The position numbers and the translations under genes are program-made. Shown piece after piece: positions 9,376-19,000 of a DNA stretch of 64,000 nucleotides. The first letter of the stretch is position 1, and every line of letters starts with the position of its first letter. The stretch is from NCBI GenBank assembly GCA_017304475.1, contig JAFKKV010000022.1, forward strand, positions 105,251-169,250. The letters run 5' to 3'. The notes below the pieces were generated by a model. It did no database searches. It was given only the letters and a program-made list of their open reading frames with translations, and had not been told where the DNA came from. The DNA is from Hyphomicrobiales bacterium. Its GTDB lineage: Bacteria; Pseudomonadota; Alphaproteobacteria; Rhizobiales; Phreatobacteraceae.

Positions 9376-10431
9376 ATGAGCGGGATCCGGATGTCCGCCT
9401 TCAAGGCCGGTCTCGAGACGCTGTATTTCACCGGGGCGCATCGGGCGCTGCGCCCGGTCTTCGGCGGCGTCGGCGCCATCCTGATGCTCCACCATGTCCG
9501 GCCGGAGGAGCGCCGCGACTTCGCGCCCAATGCGCTGCTCGAAGTGACACCGGAATTCCTCGAAGGCGTGGTCGAGCGGGTGCGGGCGCGGGGCTTCGAC
9601 ATCGTCTCGATCGACGAGGTCGCGCGGCGGCTCACCGCGGGTGACGAGGGCCGTCCCTTCGTCGCCTTCACCTTCGACGACGGCTATCGCGACAACCTGG
9701 AATTCGCCTATCCGATCCTGAAGCGCCATGGCGCGCCGTTCACCATCTATCTGCCGACCGCCTTTACCGAGCAGCGCGGCGAATTGTGGTGGCTGGTGCT
9801 GGAGCAGACGATCCGCACCCAGCGGGCCGTGGTGGCGCAGATCGCCGGCAAGGTGGTGCATTTCGACTGTTCGACCGCTTCCCTCAAGCGCGACGCCTAT
9901 CGGGAAATCTATTGGTGGCTGCGCTCGCTGCCGGAGACCGAGCTGCGCGCCTATGTGCGCGATCTCGCCGCCCGCCACGGCCTCGATTTCCGCGACACCT
10001 GCCGCAAGCTGTGCATGACCTGGGACGAGATCCAGGCACTTGCCGCCGACCCGCTGGTCACTTTCGGCGCCCATACCGTCAATCACTACATGCTGGCGAA
10101 ATTTCCGCTGGAGACGGCGCGCAGCGAAATGCAGCAGTCGAAGACGATCATCGAGGAGCGGCTCGGCCGGCCGATCGACCATTTCGCCTATCCGGTCGGC
10201 GATCCGACCTCGGCCGGCCCGCGCGAATTCCAGCTCGCCCGCGAGCTCGGCTTCGAAACCGCCGTCACGACCCGCCCGGGACTGATCTTCGCCGAGCATC
10301 GCGACCATCTGACCGCGCTGCCGCGGGTTTCGCTCAACGGCTATTTCCAGTCGCTCCGCTATTTCGACGTGCTCCTGTCGGGCGCGCCCTTCGCCTTCTT
10401 CAACCGGTTTCGCAAGGTCAACGCGGCCTAG
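9376..10431 (+). CDS. Polysaccharide deacetylase (NodB homology domain)
   Basis: 351 residues. The NodB catalytic motif 1 is TFDDG (99-103), with the general base and metal-binding Asp. Motif 2, normally H(S/T)xxH, appears as HTVNH near residue 235. AYPVGDPT (about 275) is motif 3. This is carbohydrate esterase family 4, which removes N- or O-acetyl groups from glycans. There is no obvious signal peptide, so it may act on a cytoplasmic or lipid-linked precursor. It probably belongs with the polysaccharide genes upstream. Its 3' end overlaps the convergent small gene by 4 bp. Confidence 0.87.
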   Translation: MSGIRMSAFKAGLETLYFTGAHRALRPVFGGVGAILMLHHVRPEERRDFAPNALLEVTPEFLEGVVERVRARGFDIVSIDEVARRLTAGDEGRPFVAFTFDDGYRDNLEFAYPILKRHGAPFTIYLPTAFTEQRGELWWLVLEQTIRTQRAVVAQIAGKVVHFDCSTASLKRDAYREIYWWLRSLPETELRAYVRDLAARHGLDFRDTCRKLCMTWDEIQALAADPLVTFGAHTVNHYMLAKFPLETARSEMQQSKTIIEERLGRPIDHFAYPVGDPTSAGPREFQLARELGFETAVTTRPGLIFAEHRDHLTALPRVSLNGYFQSLRYFDVLLSGAPFAFFNRFRKVNAA

Positions 10432-10664
10432 ACGTCGGCGGGAACCCGAAAGACGCTGTCGACAAGGGCGTCCCGGGCGGCGCCTTCCTCGCTCAGGAAC
10501 TCGGCGATCTCGAACTCGTCGACGCCGCTGTGACGGGGCGCCTGCCATTCGTGGCGGACGAACAGGCGGCCGCTGGCGCGATCGAGGATCAGCGTCCACC
10601 AATCCTCGTCGCTCGGCGTCGGGCCCCGCGCGGCGCGGTAGAATTCTCGCTGGATGACGGTCAT
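10428..10664 (-). CDS. Small conserved-type hypothetical protein
   Basis: 78 residues, acidic, with no membrane segment or signal. It contains DWWTLILDRASGRLFVRHEW followed by an acidic helix (DEFEIAEFLSEEG), a composition typical of short soluble rhizobial proteins of unknown function. It overlaps the stop of the deacetylase gene by 4 bp on the opposite strand. I do not recognise a family. Confidence 0.6.
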   Translation of the reverse strand: MTVIQREFYRAARGPTPSDEDWWTLILDRASGRLFVRHEWQAPRHSGVDEFEIAEFLSEEGAARDALVDSVFRVPADV

Positions 10665-10884
10665 GCCGGGTCCCTCGTGTGCTTTCCGGGAGGCCTATGG
10701 GAACGACCAGACGATGCTACAGCCCGGCCCGGCGCGGTCAATTTCAAACCGGAACGGGGGCCAAATTCGCCGCGGCTTTCACGGACTTTGGAAAAACCGC
10801 CTGAAGCCCGTCGCGAGAAGGCCTGAATCAGATAGTTTGTGCAGGACGCGCCCGCGCCCGCGGTTCGCCCAAACCGAACGCACG

Positions 10885-12153
10885 ATGTCTGAGCAAACCG
10901 GAACAAGACCCTTTTCGCCCTTCGAGTGGATGCTGTCGCTGCGCTATTTGCGCGCCCGGCGAAAGGAAGGCTTCATTTCGGTGATCGCCGGCTTTTCGTT
11001 CATCGGCATCATGCTGGGGGTGGCGACCCTGATCATCGTCATGGCGGTCATGAACGGCTTCCGCAAGGAACTGCTGGGCAAGATCCTCGGCGTGCAGGGC
11101 CATATGGTGATGCAGCCGATCGATCAGCCGCTGACCGACTATGCCGAGGTCGCCGAAAAGCTGATGCGCGTGCCGGGCATCCGGCTGGCGGCGCCGATCG
11201 TCGAGGGCCAAGCTCTCGCGACCTCGCCGTTCAACGGCGGCGGCGTCATCGTGCGCGGCATGCGCGCGGCCGACCTGAGACGCCTGCCGCTGATTTCGTC
11301 CAGCATCAAGCAGGGCGGCCTGGAGGATTTCGACACGACCGAAGGCGTGATGGTCGGCCAGAGGCTGGCCAACCAGCTGTCGCTCAGGCTCGGCGACATG
11401 CTCACCCTGGTGTCGTCGAAGGGCGCCTCGACGCCCATGGGCACGACGCCCAGGATCAAGGCCTATCCGATCGTGGCGATCTTCGAGGTCGGCATGACGG
11501 AATATGATTCCGCCTTCGTGTTCATGCCGTTCGGCGAGGCGCAGGCCTATTTCAACCGGGACGGCGATGCGACCAGCATCGAGGTCTATACCGACAATCC
11601 CGACCAGGTCGACCGCTACCGACGAGAGGCCTCGGCGGCGGTGGAACGGCCGACCTTCTTCGTCGACTGGCGACAACGCAATGCGACGTTCTTTTCCGCC
11701 CTGCAGGTCGAGCGCAACGTCATGTTCATGATCCTGACGCTGATCGTGCTGGTGGCGGCGCTCAACATCGTCTCCGGCCTGATCATGCTGGTGAAGGACA
11801 AGGGCAGCGACATCGCCATCCTGCGCACCATGGGGGCGACGCGCGGCGCGATCATGCGGGTGTTCCTGATCACCGGCGCCTCGATCGGCGTGGTCGGCAC
11901 GCTCGCCGGTTTCGCGCTCGGCGTGCTGGTCTGCCTCAATATCGAGAGCATTCAGGACTTCGTCTCCTGGATCACCGGCACGACATTGTGGGACCCGACC
12001 GTGCGCTTCCTGACCAATATTCCGGCCGACATGTCGACCGGCGAGACCTTCTCGGTGCTCGTCATGGCGCTGGTGCTGTCGTTCCTCGCCACGCTCTATC
12101 CGTCGTGGCGGGCGGCCAAGCTCGATCCGGTCGAGGCGCTGCGCTATGAGTGA
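10885..12153 (+). CDS. lolC: Lipoprotein-releasing ABC transporter permease
   Basis: 422 residues from the ATG at 10885. The first membrane helix (about 30-58) is followed by a large periplasmic MacB-like domain and three C-terminal helices. Family landmarks are RYLRARRKEGFISVIAGFSF near the N-terminus and VKDKGSDIAILRTMGATRG in the coupling loop. It extracts mature lipoproteins from the inner membrane for transfer to LolA. The following ATPase gene overlaps by 8 bp. A single LolC/E permease, as here, is normal in alphaproteobacteria and would form a homodimer. Confidence 0.93.
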   Translation: MSEQTGTRPFSPFEWMLSLRYLRARRKEGFISVIAGFSFIGIMLGVATLIIVMAVMNGFRKELLGKILGVQGHMVMQPIDQPLTDYAEVAEKLMRVPGIRLAAPIVEGQALATSPFNGGGVIVRGMRAADLRRLPLISSSIKQGGLEDFDTTEGVMVGQRLANQLSLRLGDMLTLVSSKGASTPMGTTPRIKAYPIVAIFEVGMTEYDSAFVFMPFGEAQAYFNRDGDATSIEVYTDNPDQVDRYRREASAAVERPTFFVDWRQRNATFFSALQVERNVMFMILTLIVLVAALNIVSGLIMLVKDKGSDIAILRTMGATRGAIMRVFLITGASIGVVGTLAGFALGVLVCLNIESIQDFVSWITGTTLWDPTVRFLTNIPADMSTGETFSVLVMALVLSFLATLYPSWRAAKLDPVEALRYE

Positions 12154-12844
12154 AACGACCGAACAGGAACCGCCGGTGCTCTGGCTGAAAGCCGTCGAGC
12201 GCCGCTACAAGCAGGGCGAAGGCTCGCTCGAGATCCTGAAGGGCGCGGAATTCGCGGTCTGGCCGGGCGAGAGCGTGGCGCTGATCGCGCCGTCGGGCAC
12301 CGGCAAGTCGACCTTGCTGCATGTCGCGGGCCTCCTGGAAGCGCCCGATGCCGGCGAGGTCTATATTGGCGGCGTCGCGACATCGGGCATGGCGGATGGC
12401 GACCGCACCCGCATCCGCCGCACCGATATCGGTTTCGTCTACCAGTTCCACCATTTGCTGTCGGAATTCACGGCGCTGGAAAACGTCATGCTGCCGCAGA
12501 TGATCCGCGGCCTGACGAAGAAGGAAGCCAAGACCCGGGCCGGCGACCTGCTCGGCTATCTCGGCCTGGGCGAGCGCCTGAACCACCGCCCGGCGGAGCT
12601 GTCGGGCGGCGAGCAGCAGCGCGTCGCCATCGCGCGCGCGGTCGCCAATGCGCCGCGCCTGCTGATGGCGGACGAGCCGACCGGCAATCTCGACCCGAAG
12701 ACCGCCGATCACGTCTTCCAGGCTCTGACCCAACTGGTCCGCGCCTCGCGGCTCGCCGCCGTCGTCGCCACGCACAATATGGAACTGGCGGCACGGATGG
12801 ACCGGCGGGTGACCATTCGCGACGGGCTGGTGGTGGAGCTTTAG
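12146..12844 (+). CDS. lolD: Lipoprotein-releasing ABC transporter ATPase
   Basis: 232 residues with all ABC motifs: Walker A APSGTGKST (48-56), Q-loop in FVYQFHHLL, signature LSGGEQQRVAIARA, Walker B LLMADEPTGNLD, and the H-loop histidine in ATHNMEL. FVYQFHHLLSEFTALENV is the characteristic LolD Q-loop region. It powers lipoprotein release with the permease encoded just upstream; the 8-bp overlap implies coupled translation. In many Rhizobiales lolD is followed closely by dnaE. Here about 3 kb of accessory genes separates them. Confidence 0.94.
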   Translation: MSETTEQEPPVLWLKAVERRYKQGEGSLEILKGAEFAVWPGESVALIAPSGTGKSTLLHVAGLLEAPDAGEVYIGGVATSGMADGDRTRIRRTDIGFVYQFHHLLSEFTALENVMLPQMIRGLTKKEAKTRAGDLLGYLGLGERLNHRPAELSGGEQQRVAIARAVANAPRLLMADEPTGNLDPKTADHVFQALTQLVRASRLAAVVATHNMELAARMDRRVTIRDGLVVEL

Positions 12845-12904
12845 GCGGGGCGCATCTGGCGCCAAAGGCGTGAGTGGCATTGCCGTCTGACTGGTTTTGG
12901 TCGC

Positions 12905-13107
12905 GGAATTCGTGGATGGCCGGGACAAGCCCGGCCAAGACGAAGCGAAAAGCGATGCGCGATCAATTGGTCGTCTGTGGTGCCTCGGCCCGCGCCACTG
13001 TTGGACCCGCGTCCGATCGCACCGCCCATCCGTCATGGCCGGCCTTGTGCCGGCCATCCACGAATTGCTTCCTGGCAAAGACGTAGGGGGCCGTGACAAG
13101 CCCGGCC
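12905..13107. repeat. Mosaic of palindromic GGCCGGGACAAGCCCGGCC-type repeats
   Basis: The 280-bp gap after lolD contains three related units. The first, at 12905-12936, carries ATTCGTGGATGGCCGGGACA then AGCCCGGCC. The second, at 13032-13066, carries TCATGGCCGGCCTTGTGCCG then GCCATCCACGAATTG. The third is a partial copy, GTGACAAGCCCGGCC, near 13093. The first two form an inverted pair through ATTCGTGGATGGCCGG. A further copy lies at 20076-20105. No gene is visible. Confidence 0.75.
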
Positions 13108-13124
13108 CTGCGCCCCGGCTCGCC

Positions 13125-14090
13125 TCAATCGCCTGAAGCGGCCGCCCTGCGGACATCCGAGGGCGTCGCACCGAAGCGGCGGCGGAAACAGCGGTTGAAA
13201 TAGGAGAGATCGCCGAAGCCGACATCATAGGCGATCATGCCGATCGGCCGGCCGGCGACACGCGGATCGGTCAACAGGTGGCGGGCGCGCAGCAGGCGCT
13301 GGGCCAGCAGGAAATGCGAGAACGAGCTGTCGTCGGCCGCGAACAGCTTGCGTAAGTAGCGTTCGGAAATGCCGTGATCGGCGGCGATGGTCTCCGCCGT
13401 CAGGCCGGGCTCGCCGAGGCGCCTGGCGACGTCGACCTTGATGGCATCGAGCCTGGCGGCGCTGAGCCCTCGCGCCCGCGCCGTCTCGGTGGCGTCCCTG
13501 CTGGCGCCAAGCGTGAGCGCCAGGAGATCGTGGACATGGCTCACCACCGGGTGACGCAGGCCCGGCGGCGGCGGCCCGTCCATGGCGAGCAGCATGCCGA
13601 GATAGCCGGTGAGCAGGCGCTGTGCTTCGAGATCGCGTGGCAAGGTGCGCATCAGCACGCCGGAGAGGTCGCCGACCATCGGGGCCAGCACGCGGGTGGG
13701 CACGCGCAGGCTCATGAAGCGCAGGTCGGACCGGTAGGTGAAGCTGCCGGCCTCGGCGCTGGTCGTCATGATCGCGTCGCCGCCGCTGATCTCGACCTCC
13801 CGGCCACGGTGGCGCATGACCCCGCCGCCGGACAGGGCGGCCAGCCAGATCAGGTCGTCGCTGTCGGCCAGTTTTGTCGGATGCGCGCAGCATTGCCGCG
13901 CGGCGGTGCCGGTCGCAAGACTCAGGTCCGGCATGGTGCGCAGCTGCATCTCGACGTCGAACGGGCCGTCGTCCAGCGGTTCGATCTCGACCCGCAGGAT
14001 GGCGCGGCCATAGACCTCGCGCAGGACGTCGACACACGCGGCGGCCGGAATGTCGCGGCTCGAAAATCCGAAGGATGCGCATTCGTCCAT
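13125..14090 (-). CDS. AraC-family transcriptional regulator (AraC_binding_2 sensor)
   Basis: 321 residues from the ATG at 14090. A long N-terminal sensor region (about 30-190) precedes a C-terminal AraC DNA-binding domain (about 215-318) with GLTAETIAADHGISERYLRK as helix-turn-helix 1 and AYDVGFGDLSYFNRCFRRRFG as helix-turn-helix 2. It is divergent from the exported-protein gene at 14334 and may control it. It sits between lolD and dnaE, so it looks like a local insertion. No effector can be inferred. Confidence 0.86.
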   Translation of the reverse strand: MDECASFGFSSRDIPAAACVDVLREVYGRAILRVEIEPLDDGPFDVEMQLRTMPDLSLATGTAARQCCAHPTKLADSDDLIWLAALSGGGVMRHRGREVEISGGDAIMTTSAEAGSFTYRSDLRFMSLRVPTRVLAPMVGDLSGVLMRTLPRDLEAQRLLTGYLGMLLAMDGPPPPGLRHPVVSHVHDLLALTLGASRDATETARARGLSAARLDAIKVDVARRLGEPGLTAETIAADHGISERYLRKLFAADDSSFSHFLLAQRLLRARHLLTDPRVAGRPIGMIAYDVGFGDLSYFNRCFRRRFGATPSDVRRAAASGD

Positions 14091-14333
14091 GCAGGGCCGT
14101 CCTGTCCGTATTGATGTTCCGCTGCGCCCAAGTCCGGCCGGCCCGTCCCATTTAGGGTGCTCCCGGATCAGCGCCAAGCGGACGATATCGAAGCCAAGGC
14201 GCATTTCAGCCCGATGAGCCCTTGGCACATGGGCCGTGTCGTCGTTGCAACAATGGCGCGCCGATCTCCGCGATGTGCCGCCGGCAGGCGCTCTCGGGAC
14301 GACCGGTGGCGCATCTGCGGAAGTGAGGCCGTC

Positions 14334-14924
14334 GTGACTGTGGATCAATGGATGGGGATGGACGTGCTCTGGCGGCACCCGCTGGCGGCGCTGGCCAAGG
14401 CGTCGATGATCGGGCTCGTCTCGGTCGGCGGCCTGCCGGACAGGGCCGAGGCGGTTCAGATCGCGCCGGTCGTGCCGGTGGCCGAGCGGAGCGTTCCGGC
14501 CGATCTCGTCGGCACCTGGGCCTTCGACGTGGCGACCGGCAATTATTGCAACCCGCTCGGGCATTGCGCGCCCGGCAGCGGCGGCAGCATGTCCTTCACC
14601 GTCAAGGCGGATGGGCAGGCCGAACATGCGCTGTTCGAGACGTCGCATGTGGAGGGCTGCGGCCAGGTCCAGACGCTGACGCGCAAGCTCGGCACGATCA
14701 AGGTCCGGGAGGCGACGCTGGTCTTCCTGACCCGGACCGGCACCTACAAGTCGTCCCATGGCTGCCGGCCGGATCTCTCCGGGACCTGGAGCCTGGAGGC
14801 CCGCGATCTGGCGCCGCGCGCGCTCAATTGGCAGCTCGTCGCCGATCCCGGCATGCCCGGCCGGCAGGCGCTGCGGCTGGTCGATCCCGAAGGCCAGATG
14901 AGCGGCATCTATAGCCGGCGCTGA
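14334..14924 (+). CDS. Exported protein of unknown function
   Basis: 196 residues from the GTG at 14334 (GAAGTGAGG lies 8 nt upstream); in-frame ATG codons at 14352 and 14358 are alternatives. A hydrophobic stretch LAALAKASMIGLVSVGGL near residue 17-34 looks like a signal peptide or anchor. The mature part contains PADLVGTWAFDVATGNY and four cysteines (NYCNPLGHCAP, EGCGQ, HGCRP). The start of the mature domain and the later DLSGTWSLEA repeat the lipocalin-like GTW pattern. I suggest a small periplasmic beta-barrel-like protein stabilised by disulfides; the family is not recognised. Confidence 0.65.
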   Translation: MTVDQWMGMDVLWRHPLAALAKASMIGLVSVGGLPDRAEAVQIAPVVPVAERSVPADLVGTWAFDVATGNYCNPLGHCAPGSGGSMSFTVKADGQAEHALFETSHVEGCGQVQTLTRKLGTIKVREATLVFLTRTGTYKSSHGCRPDLSGTWSLEARDLAPRALNWQLVADPGMPGRQALRLVDPEGQMSGIYSRR

Positions 14925-15039
14925 GCGGCGCTGCCCGGCTTGCCTGGATCCCGACGCGGATAGGCCGCCGCGGCTGCGATTTTGATTCAGCCGGCTCGTC
15001 TATCCCCTTGGCGGGGCGGGCCTTGTGGGGCGCGCGGCG

Positions 15040-15447
15040 TCAGTAGGCGAGCGGCTTGAGCTGGATCGGGCTGCGCCCGCCGGGCCGGACCTCGGTGCGC
15101 GTGTCGTTGAAGAACACCAGCCGGTCGCCGACCTTGACCTGCGCCGACAGCGCCGGCTGGATCGGGCAGCGCTTGTCGCTCCGGACCCGGATCGGCACGA
15201 CGATGGGAAACCGCCGGCCCGGGACGGGCCGGCTGACCGCGGCGACGGCGGTCATCGACATCGGCGCATCCGCGAGATTGCCGTCGAAAATGGTCAGGTG
15301 CAGCCGCGAACCCGCGGGCATGCGGGCCTCCGGCGGTCCTTGCACCACCACCGTCGTGTTGAAGCGGCAGGCGGCCAAAGCCGGCGAGCCGGCCAAGGTG
15401 CCGGCCGCCAGGATCACGGCCACGGCCGTCCAGCTGTTCCACCGCAT
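15040..15447 (-). CDS. Exported YbaY/YscW-like protein
   Basis: 135 residues from the ATG at 15447, preceded on the minus strand by GAGGAG. A standard signal peptide ends at ALA (about residue 26). The mature part follows the YbaY/YscW pattern: PAGSRLHLTIFDGNLADAPM, a central RFPIVVPI strand, and DRLVFFNDTRTEV near the end. Members are small periplasmic or lipid-anchored beta proteins. Here the lipobox cysteine is not at the cleavage site in the normal LxxC form (LAACRF follows), so lipidation is uncertain. Function unknown. Confidence 0.68.
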   Translation of the reverse strand: MRWNSWTAVAVILAAGTLAGSPALAACRFNTTVVVQGPPEARMPAGSRLHLTIFDGNLADAPMSMTAVAAVSRPVPGRRFPIVVPIRVRSDKRCPIQPALSAQVKVGDRLVFFNDTRTEVRPGGRSPIQLKPLAY

Positions 15448-15725
15448 GGCAGTCTCCTCATGGACCCCAATGTTCGACCCGACGGTCTTCACGGCATCCG
15501 GCCATGATGCGGGTGCCGCGACATGGCATGCGGGCCGGATCGGGCGATCATGCGGCGACGATGTGGGCAAGTACAGGCCGGGCCGATCGCGCGGATCGCC
15601 GGCGGCGGATCCCGGCACGCGCCGGGCGATCGCCGGGGCACCGCGCCGCGACATCGCATCGCGACCGTCACGGCCGCAGCGGAAGCTTTTGTTCACCATT
15701 CGTGTTGCTTGTTTGTTCTCGGCGC

Positions 15726-15754
15726 TTGCTGTGCGAACAAATTGGGAACATCAT
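15726..15754 (+). promoter_or_regulatory. LexA (SOS) box inside a candidate promoter
   Basis: GAAC (15735-15738), seven bases AAATTGG, GAAC (15746-15749) is a perfect match to the alphaproteobacterial LexA operator GAAC-N7-GAAC. It lies in the 17-bp spacer between TTGCTG (15726-15731, -35-like) and CATCAT (15749-15754, -10-like), where bound LexA would block RNA polymerase. The next start codon is 37 nt downstream of the box. The rest of the 339-bp gap 15448-15786 shows no other clear element. Confidence 0.78.
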
Positions 15755-15786
15755 CCGCAGGTCAACGGATGACCAAGGAGGCACTG

Positions 15787-15885
15787 ATGGTGCGGACATT
15801 CATCGAGGACATGGCGGCGCTGGCGGCGCTGGGACTTTTCACCGGCATGGTCGCGGTCTGGGCGCAGGCGATCCAGGGCCTCTGA
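15787..15885 (+). CDS. SOS-regulated 32-residue membrane peptide (SidA-like candidate)
   Basis: A 32-codon gene starts at the ATG at 15787, preceded by an excellent ribosome site AAGGAGG at 15775-15781. The peptide starts MVRTFIEDMAALAALGLF and has one predicted membrane helix at about 9-28 with a short acidic N-terminal part. It follows a perfect LexA box and precedes dnaE. Caulobacter SidA is a 29-residue, LexA-controlled, single-pass membrane peptide that blocks division through FtsW/FtsN. This gene matches in size, topology and control. Direct homology is not shown, so the SidA role is inference. Translation is well supported by the ribosome site. Confidence 0.72.
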   Translation: MVRTFIEDMAALAALGLFTGMVAVWAQAIQGL

Positions 15886-16048
15886 TTTCGACGGTCATGC
15901 GGCCCCGCCGCGCGGCCTGTGCGGTGCGGTCGGATACAAGGGGCTTGTGAAGTGCGGGGAGCTTCGCGTCAGCGGTGATTGATCGCCGCCGCGGCGCGGG
16001 GCAAAGCTGGAGACGAACCAGACTCACCTGTCAGAGGAAGCGGCGGCC

Positions 16049-19000
16049 GTGGCTTCACAGTGCTTCGTACATCTGCGCGTCCACTCGTCCTTCTCGCTGC
16101 TGGAAGGCGCGCTCGGCATTGCCAAGCTTGCCAAGCTCGCCGCGGCCGACCGCATGCCGGCCCTGGCGGTAACCGATACGAACAATCTGTTCGCGGCGCT
16201 GGAGCTTTCCGAGAAGCTCGCCGGCGCGGGCATTCAGGCCATTGGCGGCCTGACCCTTGGCGTGGATTTCGCCGACCGCGAGGTCGATCCGCGCCGCCCC
16301 AATCTCGGCGGCATCAAGCCGCGCATCGCGCTGCTCGCCATGAGCGAGGAGGGCTATCGCAACCTGATGGCGCTGACCTCGGCGGCCTTCATGGAGAGCA
16401 GCGATCCCAGCGACCCGAGCGTCGGCCTGGCGGCGTTGCAGAGCCATGCCGGCGGCCTGATCGCCCTGACCGGCGGTCCGGGCGGGCCGATCGACATGGC
16501 CTTTCGCGACAACCAGAGCGATCTCGCCCGCGCACGGCTCGGCCGGCTGTCCGCCATTTTCGGCGACGCGCTCTATGTCGAATTGCAGCGCCACGGCCTC
16601 GACGAGGAGCGCGCGGTCGAACCGGCGCTGATCGCCGAGGCCTATGCCCGCGGCCTGCCGCTGGTCGCCACCAACCAATGCTATTTCGCCAGCGTCTCCG
16701 ACTATGAGAGCCATGACGCGCTCGGCTGTATCGCCGGCGGCCGGGTGCTCGCCGATCCCGAACGCAAGCATCTGACGCCCGAGCACCGCTTCAAGACCCA
16801 GGCGGAGATGGTCAAGCTGTTCGCCGACCTGCCCGAGGCGATCGACAGCACGGTCGAGATCTCCAGGCGCTGTCACTACCGTGTGCGCACGCGCAAGCCG
16901 ATCCTGCCGCGTTTCTCGCTGGTGGCCGGCGGCGAACCGGTCGACGAGGTGACCGAGCTCAACCGGCAGTCCCGCGAAGGGCTGGAGCGGCGGCTCGCCG
17001 CCCACGGCCCGGCCGAGGGGCTGACCGTGAAGGACTACCAGGACCGGCTCGAATTCGAGCTCTCGATCATCGAGGGGATGAAGTTCCCCGGCTACTTCCT
17101 GATCGTGTCCGACTTCATCAAATGGGCCAAGCAGCGCGACATTCCCGTCGGTCCGGGCCGCGGTTCGGGCGCCGGCTCGCTCGTCGCCTATGCGCTGACC
17201 ATCACCGATCTCGACCCGCTGCGCTTCAAGCTGCTGTTCGAGCGCTTCCTCAATCCGGAACGCGTGTCGATGCCGGATTTCGACATCGACTTCTGCCAGG
17301 ACCGGCGCGACGAGGTGATCCGCTACGTCCAGGAGCGCTACGGCCGCAACCAGGTCGCCCAGATCATCACCTTCGGTACGCTGCAGGCGCGCGGCGTGCT
17401 GCGCGACGTCGGCCGGGTGCTGCAATTGCCCTATGGCCAAGTCGACAAGCTGTGCAAGCTCGTGCCGCAGAACCCGGCCGCGCCGATCACCCTGGACAAG
17501 GCGATCGAGGGCGAGCCGAAGCTGCAGGCGGCCGGCGAAGAAGAGCCGATGGTCCAGCAGCTCTTCGACATCGCGGTCAAGCTCGAGGGCCTGAACCGTC
17601 ACGCCTCGACCCACGCGGCGGGTCTGGTCATCGGCGACCGGCCGCTGGTCCAGCTCGTGCCGCTCTACCGAGACCCCAAGACCGACATGCCGGTCACCCA
17701 GTACAATATGAAATGGGTGGAACAGGCCGGCCTGGTGAAGTTCGACTTCCTCGGCCTGAAGACGCTGACCGTGCTGCAGAAGGCGGTCGACCTGATCAAG
17801 CTGCGCGGCATCGCGGTCGATCTCGCCGCCATCCCGCTCGACGACGCCAAGAGCTACGAGATGATGGCGCGCGGCGAGACGGTCGGCGTGTTCCAGGTGG
17901 AAAGCGTGGGCATGCGCAAGGCCCTGGTCGAGATGAAGGCCAGCCGCTTCGAGGACATCATCGCGCTGGTGGCGCTCTACCGGCCGGGCCCGATGGCCAA
18001 TATTCCCGTCTATTGCGCGCGCAAGCACGGCCTGGAACAGGCCGAATATCCGCATCCCCTGATGGAACAGGTGCTGGCCGAGACCCACGGCATCATCGTC
18101 TACCAGGAACAGGTGATGCAGGCGGCCCAGATCCTGTCGGGTTATTCGCTCGGCGAGGCGGATCTGCTCAGGCGCGCAATGGGCAAGAAGATCAAGGCCG
18201 AGATGGACAAGCAGCGCGAGCGCTTCGTCTCCGGCTGCACCGAGCGCGGCATGGCCAAGGCCAAGGCCGACGAGATCTTCGACCTTCTGGCGAAATTCGC
18301 CGATTACGGCTTCAACAAGAGCCACGCGGCGGCCTATGCGCTGGTGTCCTATCACACGGCCTGGTTGAAGGCGAACTATCCGGTCGAGTTCATGGCCGCG
18401 TCGATGACGCTGGAACTGTCCAATACCGACAAGCTGTCGGAATTCCGCCGCGAGACGATGCGGCTGGGGATCACGCTGGAGCCGCCCTGCGTCAACCGTT
18501 CGGGCGTGCATTTCGACGTCGCCGACGGCAAGATCCTCTATGCACTCGCCGCGGTGAAGGGGGTGGGCGCCCAGGCGGTGGAAGCCATCGTCCAGGCGCG
18601 CGGCGACCAGCCGTTCCGCGACCTCTCCGATTTCGCCCAGCGCATCAATCCGAAGACGCTGAACCGCAAGACCCTGGAAAATCTCGCGGCCGCCGGCGCC
18701 TTCGACGCGCTGGAGCCGAACCGCGCGCGCGCGGTCGCCGCGGTCGAGCAGGTGCTGGCCGAAGCGCAGCGGACATCCGAGGGTCGGGCGATCGGCCAGG
18801 ACGAGCTGTTCGGCGCCGGCGGCGCCTCGGCGATCCGGCTGCCCGACGTCGAGCCCTGGCTGCCGGCGCGCCTGCTCGACGAGGAATACAAGGCGATCGG
18901 CTTCTTCCTGTCGGGCCATCCGCTCGACGACTACCAGGCTTCGCTGAAGCGCCTGCGCATCGAGCCTTTCGCCGATTTCGCCCGCAGCGTGCGTGGCGGC

